DNA from: Icerya purchasi
Lineage: Eukaryota; Arthropoda; Insecta; Hemiptera; Monophlebidae
Direction: 5' to 3'
NCBI GenBank assembly: GCA_039619475.1
Contig: CM077116.1
Coordinates: 150,305,088 to 150,369,087, forward strand
Length of the DNA: 64,000 nucleotides
The notes under the pieces are model-generated. The model was not told where the DNA came from, searched no databases, and was given only the letters and a program-made list of their open reading frames with translations. Each line of letters begins with the position of its first letter. Within the stretch, counting starts at the first letter, position 1. A program made the translations under genes and the position numbers. This document shows, piece after piece, positions 49,259-61,600 of the stretch.

Positions 49259-51124
49259 CAGGATTATTCACCATAATAGTATATAATTGTTGCATTTTTA
49301 CCACTTACAACTTTTCACCCGTATGATCTCTCACATGCTATTCTAAGTTACTCGACTATCCTGCTATGTAAAAATTGTTTTCTCTACTCTTCCTATATTA
49401 CAGTCGATGCTATCCTCGTCTTTCATTATTCTTTGCCGTTCTTATTGTCGTTCCTATACGTAGAGCATTGAAGTATTCTACATTTTCCATATGTCAAAGT
49501 TTATTATTTTACATTTGCAATAAAAAATCGATTTTCGTTATTGATCAAAGTATGACGTAGCCGTAAAATAAAAATACATTTACTATCAGAGTGGCAAAAT
49601 GTCATTTCTAATCGTCGACAGGTTGCACGAAAATCTAGGACAGTGACGCGGAGAGCTTTAATTAATTCTAAAAGGCGGCTTACGACAAATGAAGCGTGTA
49701 CACACATATAACAAGAGATTACTCGTGAAAAGAAGTATTTAAAATTCCTCGGTGCAAATACTGATAATCATTTAATCACAAAATTGACCGCCAAAATGAA
49801 GAGTCATTGTGTTTCGAAACAACTCAGTATAAAACAAAACGAAGTTCAAACCGCGTAAAAGAGAATAAAATAATCTGAGAACAATGAACAAGGAACATAC
49901 GAAAATGTAATAAAATTGAGAAAAACTTTACGATTTTTTAACAGCCGCGAATGATTCGAATTCAAGCAAATAAAAGATTTGAGCGAATTTCATGCAGCTG
50001 CGTTGGCGAATTCGTGCTTAATCGACCGCACTTGGGATACGTGTGTGTGAACACGACTGTCTCTCATGACTATTTGCCGGATGGTATTTGGGTCGTCTCA
50101 ATTTTTGCTTGTATCTTGAGTGTCCTAGATTTCCGACCGCTCGGATGAGACGCAACATGGCCTTCAAATAGTGTCCCTATTTTGAAGAACTTGAAGTTCA
50201 TGCTACAGTAGATTGGTGACGTATAATACAATTCGCTACATACGGCTTACCAGTCGGAAAATGTTTGTGTAAAAAAGGAAATCGGAAAAAAAAGTGGAAC
50301 TACTTTAAAATCAGCAAAAAAATTACACAAACGTTCACATCATTAAAGTAAGGGCTAATAATATTTATCTAAATAATGAAAATTTTCAAAAAGCCTTACA
50401 GCGTAACAGGGACAAAAAACGCACACCTAGCGTAACCATGTCAAACTTATCAAAAACGCCTACACTACACGCAATATTCTGTAAACGTTAAGATATCGAA
50501 TGCTTTATTTATATCTGATTCGTTAAAAGAAAAAGATAATAACAGTTCCTTATTGAAAATAAAATAAGTACAAATAAAACAGAATTATATAAATTCGAAA
50601 AATAAAATTAATCATAATACAGAGAATGTCATACGGCTGTCAGTTTACCTTTCTTCTGCGAATTAATATATTTTTGTTTTTTTGCGATTATTTTCTTTAT
50701 GTTTATCGTAAAAAAGTTATTTGTCTCATTTTTGCTGATTATAGTTAATGACTCTTTTTTTTCTTCCCTAAAACAGTGTGTTCCCTTCTCTTTCACAAAT
50801 AACACCCGCTAACTCCCTGAATCTCGTAAAATACTAATCACACCTTGGACCATCCGAGCTATTCTGCTTGTTATAATTCTTATTCGCTGAATCTGTTCTC
50901 ATTAATTGACGTTTCCATTTAAGAAAAAAAAAGAGAAATCTATTTTTATTTACGTGGTGAAAGATATTTCATTGTAATTATTTATTTATCACGCGCCCTT
51001 GATCAAATTTTAATTTATTTTTGTGTCCAGTTTTTAAATATTTTACGTTTATTCAATAGCTGTTAATTGGATTTTTATTAAAAATTAAAAAAAAAAAAAA
51101 AGTTTAAAGTTTTAACTTAAACAA
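49259..51124. other. no recognised gene
   Basis: AT-rich. At about 49720-49840 plus frames read KYLKFLGANTDNHL-like text, a faint echo of a LINE KYLG motif; not strong enough to call. Confidence 0.4.
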
Positions 51125-51484
51125 AAAAAAATAGAATAAAGTAACGGTTGGCTTTTCTTTTCCGCTTTTCTATTGTTCAATCTCCTTTGTGTCCTTATGA
51201 CCCTCCAGAGCTCAATTATACCTGCGATGCGAATCACGTCTTGTTCAAATGCCCCCCTTTATTTCCTCCGAACGTGCTACTCTGTATTCTAATCTTCTGC
51301 GCCTTGGCCTTCCTATTCTTTATAGTGTCCACTCCGTTCTTGCATTTTCCTCTCTCAATATAGTTCCTTTGATAGCCTTCTTTATCTCTTCAATTTCTAA
51401 TCTTTTCTTTATATAATGTACAATTATCTGCGTTGGGTAAGTTCCACTGTTGACGTGCCTAGAAGGAAAAAAAAAAAAAAAAAG
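51125..51484 (+). mobile_element. LINE C-terminal/3'-UTR fragment (subfamily B)
   Basis: Encodes FRFSIVQSPLCPYDPPELNY then TCDANHVLFKCPPLFPP, nearly the same as the minus copy at 47.6-47.9 kb. Ends GGGTAAGTTCCACTGTTGACG and about 18 A (51463-51484). Confidence 0.75.
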
Positions 51485-52399
51485 GTTTATTCATTTCAGT
51501 GCGAGGGATTATGGTTTTCTGGTCTCAGCTCTTGATATTGGCGTACTTGTTATGGAAAAGTTAAGATCTGCGGAAGTTTAGTAAACTCACTAAATCGATC
51601 TTTAGGGTGAAATTCGAACAGGCTTTTATGACTGACCTTGTATTAAGTTTACATAACCTTCTCCACTCTGATTACCCGGAAACAGTTTTATCGTATTGTG
51701 CGATATCTAAAACGGCCAGGGAACTTTCAGGTTTTTTTTTTTTTTTATTTAAAATTAAATTGTCGGTGATTATATGGCTCTTCTTTAACTTACATACGAA
51801 CTTTTAGTATACAATCTGGATGTTTTTTTATCCTTTTTAGACGAGTAAGACTAAAACCAAACGTAAGTCAATAAATTATAGAAAAGTTGGTTGTATTATT
51901 TCGATTACCGCTAATATCGCGTTGAAGTCTTGAAAAGAGAATTTACTTGTTGGCTTTATTATTATTTTTAAATTTTTTCCAGAAGGTAATTAGCAATAAC
52001 GAAAAAACAACACAGGCTCGCAAAAGGCTAATCTCGAGTTCCGTCCGATACCTGAAGAAAGTATCTTTTTTCTCAAGTATACAACCGAGTTGCGTCCGGA
52101 GGCTAATTACCCACACTTGCTTAGGACCGGCAGTTCGATTGCAAATAATAGCTGCCATGTTGAAAAATGCGATAGAAAAAAAACATTATTGCGGAACAAA
52201 AAAAATTGGAACTAAAAAAAAGTATATAAATCAATGATTTTCAAAACAATGAATTCTTCACGTCCATGGATCTGCATAATATGTGTTGTTGGAATTAAAA
52301 TTGAAAAACAGTAAAATCAATTATTTATGTTGTTACTGCTTAAAATAGGCCGGTAAGAATTTTGACGACATGTCTATGACGAATCACTGGCGACTAATA
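51485..52399. other. no recognised gene
   Basis: Open frames overlap on both strands at 51943-52237 with no recognised domain. Confidence 0.4.
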
Positions 52400-52860
52400 T
52401 CACCATTTTTTCAAAGAAGCATTTTTTCGTAAAGAAATCGCCTTTTTTGCACAACTAACGCTACACATCTTTATATTCGCATTGCACGTGGAAGGAGTGC
52501 TTCCAGAAATATGTATAAATTCGGAATCGAGGAATAGAACGATGCATTGAAAAGACTCATAATTATTTGTAGTACCGGTTTTGAACGATGAAAATTCTGC
52601 CCACATTTCAGGCGGAAAATGAGCATCATCAGGAATGCAGTTGTTCAATATATATTATCATAAAATTCTTCAACTATGGCATCTTTTGCTTGAACGGAAA
52701 TAAAATCAAATACGAAAATTCGACGTGGGACGACTACTGAAGGGTTTTATTATCTGACCCAAGACGGAATTCGGTATATACTTTCGTGTATTCCGCCGCA
52801 GAAATCAATTTAATTAAATATAAAATTTGACCTAAATCTACATATGACACTTTTTTAAAC
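52400..52860 (-). mobile_element. MULE-type transposase C-terminal remnant
   Basis: The open frame 52400-52648 reads DDAHFPPEMWAEFSS, TGTTNNYESFQ and later FIHISGS. FPPxMWA followed by TTNxxESFH is the conserved C-terminal block of insect MULE-like transposases. The preceding codons in other frames read FMIIYIEQLHS. The His after ESF is Gln here, and the upstream transposase core is absent or decayed. Confidence 0.5.
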
Positions 52861-54059
52861 GGTAAAAAGAAAATATAATTAACATTTTTCCACGCATACA
52901 AATATGATACTATTATGATAGTAATATCGAAAATCGCCTTCGGGGATTTGCATTTTTTTACGCACTTTTTGTGAATACTTTTCCAACTTTCAGACACATG
53001 TATGTTCGAACGAAATTATCGTAAACGTTCTCGTTCAAAACTATTTACAGGTAAATGAAAATAATTATTCGCGAAAGAAATAGGCATTTTTACATACGCT
53101 TTAAGTCGGGAGCTCTCGAATAATTAGTCTGTGCGTACTCTTCATTTGAAATAAAAAGCAATATTAACTAATCCTTGACGTACAGCTTCTTTGAAATGTT
53201 CGTCATACAAGTGACTTTCAGTTTTAATATTAAAAATAGGAAATCATCAACAGAATTTATTTGCAACATATTTACAATCCACTTATCTATTCGGTAATAT
53301 TTAAACGATAAATTTAAAGTTATTTTTAACATTCGCTAATACCAAATTATCAAAACGCATTATTATAAGTACGATGACTATTGGTTTGTACCTTAAAAAC
53401 GAATATTTTTCGGTTGTCGACTATTCTTTTACGATAGCATCGAAAACAAATATTAACACAAAATACAAAAAAAAAAAGAGAAAGAACAATAAAAGCTACT
53501 CGACTAGAAAGTACAAAGATTTATGAAATAAAATCGATAGGTTTAATAAAACATAAGATAGCACCATGCCTAATTATTATAGTGCTTATAGCTAAATTAC
53601 AATTACATAAATCGGTCTGATGCGTGCAATTTTCTTTTTCCTTTTTTTTCAAATTTATTTATTTGTATGTTCACATATTCCCTCAAGTTAATTTTTGCTT
53701 ACAAAATTCTTACATACATGCACAAAACTGCCCACACATTCAAATTTTATTATCCGTTCTCGCAGTAACGTCAATATAATATTAATTAATATTAATTAAT
53801 ATTAATTAATAATAATTATAGTTTTATAGCAATAATTTGTAATAACGATCAATAAAACAATAATAATAATAATAATTGTAAAAAATAATAGCAACACAAA
53901 CATGCCTCTACGTACGTGTGCATTTATATGTTCATATCAACTGACTTACATGATACAACTTTTCATTCTTATTTACATTTATACATATATATATATATAT
54001 ATATTTAGATATACAACAACATTTATTTATGTATAAATAACACCATCAAATAAACATAT
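52861..54059. other. no recognised gene; simple repeats
   Basis: AT-rich; includes the AT simple repeats listed separately and a minus frame of 87 codons at 52734-52997 without a motif. Confidence 0.45.
53784..54005. repeat. AT-rich simple repeats
   Basis: ATTAATTAAT iterations at about 53784-53812, an AAT run at 53860-53876, and (AT)n at 53984-54002. Confidence 0.85.
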
Positions 54060-54500
54060 TTCTACAATAACATTTTGTACAGTGGTATCATTAAGAATAC
54101 CATTGATTTTTGCTATATTTTTTCTAATATGTTTTCAATCATTTATATATACCTCAAAAACCCCAAGCATATAGTTTTTTAACAGTTTTTCCTTATATCA
54201 AAATAAACTGCTGCTGCAAATCTACCTTTTTCAAGGTATTCAGAAATATATGTAATGTGTTTAAAAATAGCTAAATCAGCATGAAATTATTTTAATCACA
54301 TAAAAAGCACATAATTAATAATAATTTTTCTAACGCATTTCTCAAAACATTTTTGACATTTGAGATGTGGTACATGTTGGCCTATAGTTAGGTACTTCTT
54401 TTTTACTTGCACATTTATGTACTAGACTGATGATGCCTATTTCTAATTTATCAGAGAATATTCTACCTTTTATTGATTCGTTAATAAAAGAATTCACATT
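54060..54500 (-). mobile_element. decayed LINE reverse transcriptase N-terminal part
   Basis: Minus frames read SLVHKCASKKEVPNYRPTCTT, SQMSKMF, then EYLEKGRFAAAVYFDIRKN. NYRPxS...SKxFEK and the motif A-like YFDIRKxxFD are CR1/jockey RT landmarks. Stops and indels throughout. Confidence 0.45.
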
Positions 54501-54628
54501 ATCTTTTATTATTTTAACGGAAAAAAAAAATTATGTGGTAAGATTAATAATATCTCTTTAACACCATCTAATATGAAATAGGAATTTATTTGTGAGCGAG
54601 ATATCGAGTTATTTAATAAAACGCCTAA

Positions 54629-55540
54629 TGGAGTTGGAGCTTCTTTCATCCTTCCGAACATTAATTTCTCCGAATCTTTTCGTCTCCCTTCCTTTTGTAC
54701 TATCTTTACGGCCAAGTTAATGGCCATTCTACGTTCCATAATTTATATTTCCTCCCATCGTTCTTCTTCTAAATATTTAATTATCTTTGACTCCATGTGT
54801 GCTCTTAAAACTATTTCCTCACATTTCCCCTCGTACTCCTCTGACCTTTTTATCATCCGTATTCGCTCCCTCATTCACACTCTTTTCTCTCTTCATGCTA
54901 TCCGCATTGATATGCTCTGGGTAACCAGGGCAGATTCCTCAACTCAGATTGCTGTATCCTCCCGCTTTTATTTCACTAAAATTCCCGCTTCTAATTTACT
55001 CCCACTGTATAAAAAGTTTCATGTTAGATTTTGGTCAGATTTTTACGTTTCTTCCTTTTCTAGTTAACCCTCTTTTTATTTTAACATCCAACCTAATCTC
55101 AACACGCGGCCTTGGTTTTACGATTTTCCTTCGCTTCGCCACTCCGTTATTATCCTTTTACGTCTGAAACATACTCTTCTTCCTTCTTCACGTTATCGTT
55201 TTCATCTCGTTTTCTCCCCTTAATTATCCTCTCCATCCTAACGACGAAGCCGTCTGTGATGCTAACCATATCTTCTTTGAATTTCCATCCCTCGTAAACG
55301 AAAGTATTTCTTTGTATTTCGATCTGTTATCACTTAAACTCCCCTAATCCTTATTGCGCTTCGCATATCTTATCGTTTCCATCAATCTCCGTTGTTCCAA
55401 TTCTCAGTTCTTTTATTTTATCAATAGCTGACCGAATCTACATTTAACTGATCTTTCTCCCTCGTGTCGTTTCTGTGCGAAGATCCTTTGTTGACCTGCC
55501 GAAAGGGGGGGTTGAAAAAAAAAATAAAAACTCCATCATT
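54629..55540 (+). mobile_element. LINE 3' fragment: RNase H and C-terminus (subfamily A)
   Basis: One frame from 54629 reads GVGASFILPNINFSES, FCTIFTAKLMAILRSIIYIS (AKL at the RNase H Glu position: Glu is replaced by Lys) and SDSMCALKTIS-like text, to 55066. The tail in another frame reads DDEAVCDANHIFFEFPSLVN. The 3' end is A-rich at about 55515-55540. Closely similar to the 43.2-44.0 kb copy in inverse orientation. Inactive by substitution and frameshift. Confidence 0.75.
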
Positions 55541-55559
55541 GTTCGTATTGGTAAAAGTC

Positions 55560-57190
55560 TGAGTTAGGCTGTCTCCAAAGTGTACACCTTGCAGCGCTGG
55601 GCATAGACGAAAGGTGGTTGAACTAAATTTTTAAAAATTACAACTGGCAAGGTGTAGAGCAAATTACTTCAACCGAAGGAATACGTGTCCGCAATTGCAA
55701 ATGAACTTAAATAAATTATATAAAGAGAGTGAAAAGCGGGTGACTTTTACAAATGGAAATAACATGTACTTAAAAGATGACTGGATGAACATAAAAATAT
55801 TAAGTTCGATGAAAATATAAGACATTTATTATAAGCGCTGTAAAGGGAACACAACAAACATTGGGTATAGAAACCTTTACAAACGATACAGAAACATGGG
55901 CCTAAATTTGAAATCAGAAAAGCTAAATTAAATTACTGCAAGAAATTTGAAACAGTTCATTGCATTTCATCTAAGAAACGATTCGGAGCGGAACAACTTA
56001 CTGCATACCAATCAGTTTGGGTTTAGAGAAGGAAAATCAACTGTCTTTTCATTAAGAGAATTAACAAGTAGCATTAATAAAGGCAAATAGGGGAAACCGT
56101 TTATTATAACATTTACTGATACTGTCTAAATCATCAAATACTGTTGCGAAACGTGCACATCATAAGAATTACAGGTAGTTAAAGTAAATGGTTTAAAAAT
56201 TATTTAAATAATACAGTGCGCCGCCTAGTTAAAACTGATGAGGAACTAAGTAGAGGGAAAATAGCATTGGAAGTATTTTAGCTCCACCGATTTTTCTGAT
56301 TTATACCAACTCTTTTCATAAGTATGTTAAAAATTCGATGGTATTACGCGGATGATATAGCGTTAGTAGTCGAACATCATAACATTCATACAGCTAAAAA
56401 ACGTTTGCAGGAGGATGTAGATATTATGTGTATGTGATCGCGTGGTAAATAGTTAATGATTAATACAAAACAGTCGAAGGTTTTACAAATCAGAACGTCC
56501 AGCAAATGTAAAACATACAAACCATCTATTATAATGCATCGTAGCAACTGCTTACGTAATTGTGTGACTCCAACCGTGACCTACGGATGTACTTCGTTGA
56601 TAGCAACGGGGAGTTTAAATCCCTGGGCTTAATCATTGAACAAAACATTTTATTAGGATAAGCGTATTTTAAGGTTTACTAAGACAATTAGACAAACGTT
56701 ACCAGTATTATATAGATTAGTTCAATCAATACCATATAAGGGTTTTCGGGTTTACTATGATGCTATTGTCTAGAATCACATAGGGAATATCGGTAGGCGG
56801 GGAAGCAAAAAGTGCGGCAATCGAAAAGATCAAAAAATATGTTTAAATATTATGATTCTTAAAAAAGTTTAGATTAGTAAGAACGTCAGCTGGCGGGGCG
56901 AGCGCCGAAAGAAGGGTCTCTGAAAGTGCTCTACGGCTATTATCGGCTTCTTAAATATAAGACTAAAAATATGCTAATTCCGTGGACGGTAAAAGGTAGG
57001 GTAACTAGAAATCAAAGGCAGCTTTATTACGTACGACCGAAAGGGAAAAATAGTAAGATGATAGATAACATTGATGCAATCGTCTTAATTAAATTGCTAG
57101 AATGAATTCCTGAAGATATATAATGAACAGAGAGTTAGGACGGTGAAAATGATAAATTAAACGGTGGTTGGTGGATAATATAAATGGGTG
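55560..57190 (+). mobile_element. decayed CR1/Crack-like LINE reverse transcriptase
   Basis: Broken plus frames show NNLLHTNQFGFREGKSTVFS (56000-56060) and YYADDIALVVEHHNIHTAKK (56341-56400), the RT fingers and the catalytic YADD. Further downstream are RKKGL-like tail fragments. Many stops between motifs. Limits are approximate. Confidence 0.65.
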
Positions 57191-58043
57191 ATATTTAAGA
57201 CAGTGCTAAATTTGTATATGGCTTGCTAGCTAAGAATCGATCATGTATATAATTAAGAGGATGCTCGCCGATTGTATTAAGAAATTATGTGTTTTACTTT
57301 GTGATGTTTTTTTATTTATTTTATTTTTTCCCCCATTTTTGGGTTATTACTTTAATTAGTTCTTAAGTAATGTTGTAACTTTATTGCAATAATAAACGAT
57401 GATAAGAGTATCGGGAACCTACAGATTGACAGTATGCCTCGTGGGACTCACAACTTATTTTAAAGTAAAAAAAAAAGGGGGAAAAAAAGAAAAACTAAAT
57501 ATTCATTATTGTAACTATTCTTATTGTTTATATTTATCTCTTCAATTTCTTACGTATTTCGTCCAATTCTTAACCACATACCGATAATTTCTTGATTTGA
57601 GATTTACATTTGTCCAAAAGATTTGTATATTGTTGGTTTTTAATTTTACTAACTGATTATTCTATACTTTTTGATGAAGCTTTATAATTATTTTACAGAA
57701 CTTAATTATTTAGAAATTGTTTACATAATTTAAATAACAATACAAATATATAGTAAACGGTTTTTAAATTACCGTTAATAACCATGAAGTGTTCACGAAT
57801 TGACCACACGGTTCACTTAGCAGCGCAAACTTACCGATTTAAGACATTTTAATGATAATAATAGTAATAATCACATATATTAAAATAATTTATAAAACTT
57901 TTAGACACTTCTCAGGCTTCCTCGTGGGAGTCGATTTTGATAATTCCTTTCCAACATATTTCTTTCAGCACTTCGATAAAGCAGCCCCACACATCTCCCC
58001 ATTGAATCAATGTGCTTTTCATAGCCTTTTATTTAACTCGGTT
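57191..58043. other. no recognised gene
   Basis: AT-rich spacer between the decayed LINE and the CTGT repeat. Confidence 0.5.
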
Positions 58044-58125
58044 TGTCCTTCTGTCTGTCTATCATTCTGTCTGCCATTCTGTCTGCCCGTCATTCTGTCT
58101 ATCTGTCATTCTGTCTGTCTGGGGG
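58044..58125 (+). repeat. (CTGT/CATT)n microsatellite
   Basis: Alternating CTGTCTGTCTATCATT and CTGTCTGCC words, interrupted. The apparent open frames here (VCPSVCLSF-like) come from the repeat. Confidence 0.75.
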
Positions 58126-58214
58126 AATCTTGCGAACGATTTTTCACCTACTTGCCGATGAATTAAAAAAGTGTCTTTTAGTAGAAATGCTTCTTATAGA
58201 TGTCAATATAATAT

Positions 58215-58640
58215 TATGCAACATCTGGGTTTTTAATTTTAAAATTAGACCCTCGGGGCGCCGAAAGCTCGAAATTTTGGAGCAAAATATTTTTTTTTCG
58301 GGCATGTGATACATTGTTGGAAAGATTACTATTTGTCGAGAACAAAACCATATTTTATTTATTCAATGAAACTTTCGAAGTTTACGAAAAGTTCAAAAAA
58401 GCGCAGAATCTAATAAGTAGCTCCCTCTTTGCGGCGCGAGTCTTATAGCTAAAAATTTTGAACAAAGTTGAAATCATGCACATGCACGTATATTTCTTCG
58501 GTTTGGAACATCTAGGTTTCCAACTTCAAAATTAGCCCCTCAGGGCTTCAAAAGCTTGAACTTTTGAAAAAAAAAATATTTTCTTTCGGTCATGTGATAT
58601 TACAATGAAAAGATCGCTATTAGTCAAACATTGTGTTTCA
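58215..58640 (+). repeat. dispersed repeat, copy 2 plus partial tandem copy
   Basis: The first copy (58215-58445) matches 14120-14345: TCGGGCATG, GAAACTTTCGAAGTT, GAAAAGTTCAAAAAAGCGC, CCCTCTTTGCGGCGCGA. A partial second copy (58515-58640) starts again with CAAAATTAGCCCCTC and TCGGTCATGTGAT. Non-coding. Confidence 0.65.
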
Positions 58641-59689
58641 TGTGCTGAAGATTCCCTATGTATTGTATGAAAAACAAAAATATAATTGAAAGAATGCGAT
58701 GATCCATTATTTAATAATAAAATGTAACACAAATTTCTGTAAATATCCTATAATCAAGATATTGAATAAAATAAAGCAAAGTAAAATATAATTCTGAATT
58801 TGTTGTTTTTTATCGAAATACATAGTAAAAAGTCCAGACTAAAAAATAATTTTTTTTTTTTTTTTTTTGAAAATAGCTTTTTATTTACGCACTAAAAAGT
58901 ACAAAATAACTTTATTAGTGTGTGACTACCAGATGCGCAATCTGAAACTACAAAATATTCTGAAAAATAAAAACGGGGGCCGTAGATTAATAATTAAATA
59001 TTAATATTATGAAACATCCTAAGGCAAAACTACAATCATGGTCTTTACCCCTCTGGTGGTTTTATGCTCTTACTTCCTTTAATTCAAAAATGTTTAAAAT
59101 TCGATTTCAAAATATAAAAAATTAATTGAAACCACAAACAGTTTGCCATCAAAATATACTTTTATTTCGCTTTTTTTTTTAATCGAATTATTTTCAAAAC
59201 TTTTGAATTAAAATAAATCAAAGGCTAAAATCGCTAGATGGGTAGTTTCAAATGTAAAAGAGAGACATTAACCAAAGTCATGCATAAAGTGAATATCTCT
59301 CCTTATGTCATGCAGAGCTTACATATTTTCGGAATGTTAGCAGCTTTATAGACATTTTTAAAACGGAGAGAGGGAGCCTTTTTTAACCCCGAATTAGCGC
59401 TAATTATTAACAATTAACGGTTTATGTTACTATACACTTAAACGAAGATTTAAAACCATTATCCGGCTCTAAGTCAGTATTTGCCACTATACTATACCTA
59501 ATTTTATCAATAGTGACGGTTAAAACCTCCTTAAAAGAAGGACATTACGTGGTTAAACATGATGTGATTCTTGTATTGTGTTGGTATCCGCGTGTACGTA
59601 GATAAGGATATTCTCCTGTTACCGGATAATACTAACTTAGATTCGTATCTATTAGCCGGCAATGAAATGTTTTATTCTACAAACGCTGT
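58641..59689. other. no recognised gene
   Basis: AT-rich with a long T run at 58850-58868; nothing assigned. Confidence 0.5.
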
Positions 59690-59849
59690 TTATTATAGAT
59701 TATTTCGACAGAATCGTCTATGTAAAGGGATTAAAGGTGGTAGATCAGAAATTTGGGGAATTCACAATAAAAGGGGGCGGCTACACTGGAACTCTTGTAA
59801 AATATTCATCAGTTCAAGCATTAGTTAAACTAAAAAAAAACAACAAATA
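59690..59849 (+). CDS. possible exon, unidentified
   Basis: Plus frame from FIIDYFDRIVYVKGLKVVD to GGYTGTLVKYSSVQALVK, then an Asn/Lys-rich end and TAA at 59847-59849. An acceptor-like tttattatag ends at about 59698. The amino-acid texture is protein-like and vaguely recalls the beta-rich middle of takeout proteins, but I cannot support that. It could equally be a chance frame. Confidence 0.2.
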
Positions 59850-61015
59850 AATAAATTCCATAAATAAGAAATATTAAACATTATAAAAAAAAAAACAAAA
59901 AAACATTATAAATAGATATGCCGGAAACCTTTTTTTTTCGTTTCGGGAACATCCCCACGTTCAGCTTGAAAAGAAAAGTTGAACACGTAATAAAACATTA
60001 TTTCTATTGTATCTGCTTATATTTAATGTTCTGAATTCTTAAAGCTTGTTCATACACATTTTTTATATTATTTCTTTATCGAACCTCTCGCCGCAGAAGT
60101 TTTCACTACTCCCATAAACCCAAAACAAATTTTAAAAAATTCAAAAAGCATTCGCTACTAATGTTTATGATTATTAGTTATTTTACTTTGTTTACTATAA
60201 GTAATAAAAAATAAATAAAAAACTTTATCAAAACCACGTCCTAAAATCGTTAACTACAAAAGTGTGTCCCTGAGAAGAATCGCCGTTTGTTGCAACATTT
60301 TTTTTCGTTAACTTTGGCTGTCATTCTCGTTAATTGCAGAATCCTTAGAAATTACACAGAGATCAAAAACAGCTCATATATTATAATAAAAACAAAAAAC
60401 CAAAAAAAAACTTAAAATGTTTATTTAAAGTAAGAAAATTTTACTCTATTTACGTAAAATAAATGTTCGTCATCTAATTTCTTCACACATATTTCGACAC
60501 TTTTATTTTTACATGTTTAGCATTTTTTCAACTACAATAACTACTCTGTTGAATTTCGAAGATTTTAGTTTAGTAATAATAATCAAATTTTTAAAAGCTT
60601 CCTAACAACTACGCACGGTAAAAAGTAGTAATAATATGCTTACGAATTAAATTTAATCGGAGTGCTAAACTTTAAATTAATAATATCTTGTATTTTTCAT
60701 TGTACAATTAAATTCGTTTAATTGAACAATTTAAATCGATTAAGAATAGCAGGGAAATATGGACAAAGGCGATAAATTATGGAGTGGTTACTTTCTTTCG
60801 AGATCTAATTCAGTAATAGTATTTGGAAAAAATAAAAGATATATTGAAAAATGAATTTAAAAAAAAATATACAGAAATTTTAACCCAAAATAAAATAACA
60901 GTTATTTTTAAAGATTAATAAAAGGCAAATCTCAAAACATTTAAGAAACTAGTTCTCTACTGAAAGTACATTACCGAAGAGAGTTTGAAATATTTCATTT
61001 GCAAAAAGAAAGGTA
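59850..61015. other. no recognised gene
   Basis: Very AT-rich; A-rich runs at 59885-59905. Confidence 0.5.
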
Positions 61016-61600
61016 CACTTACCGGATGTTCGTCGCTGTTTCGGTTTTATTTCGTTTAATTTCGTTCTTTTAAATGAAACGTTTTTCTTCAACGCTAAAG
61101 TCTTTGCACATTGGCGCGCAGAATATTTCCACCACAGCTGAAATATTCAACGCTGCGGAAAACTATCCTCTATCACTAAACGTTAGCAGCTGACGCTCGA
61201 GATAATCGGCAACGCGTTTAAAAGGATTAGAGTGTGACCTCCAGCCGGTTGTTTAGTCACTCCGCGACCTAGTCGTTCACAGGTAACCGCCAACCGATCG
61301 GTCCTGTTAAAGAACGATCGTTACGACGAAACGAACTAAACGCATCATCTTTATCCGGCTGAAAAGAAGTGCAATCGCAAAAGGTACACCTGTACAGGGC
61401 GAGAATCTAGCAGATCTTCCTCTTTATTTCTTATTTTTCCAAACCGACTACCACTGTGTTCACTGGCGGACGGGCGGTGGTGAAAAGGACATTTTCCCGA
61501 CCAGGACGACGTGTGACGTCAGCGCAATTATTTGCAGTAGCCCGTGCGAACTAAGCTGCGCCGTAATTATGCGTGCACCATTATTAGTAATTGTGTGTTA
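61016..61600 (-). promoter_or_regulatory. CpG-richer tract with splice-donor-like site; possible promoter/5' exon
   Basis: The minus strand reads ACATCCG then gtaagtgtacc at about 61010-61020, a good donor. The preceding 500 bases are richer in CG than most of the window and hold no transposon signature I recognise. It could be the first non-coding exon of a minus-strand gene, conceivably takeout (25 kb upstream of its ATG). Inference only. Confidence 0.25.

Noticed and set aside
43160..55540. Nested symmetry of LINE copies (A minus, B minus, B plus, A plus) suggesting a 12-kb palindrome
   Set aside because: Flanks of the paired copies do not match and the copy lengths differ, so independent insertions explain it.
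57852..58309. Plus-strand frames rich in Cys, Ser and Val
   Set aside because: Produced by the CTGT microsatellite.
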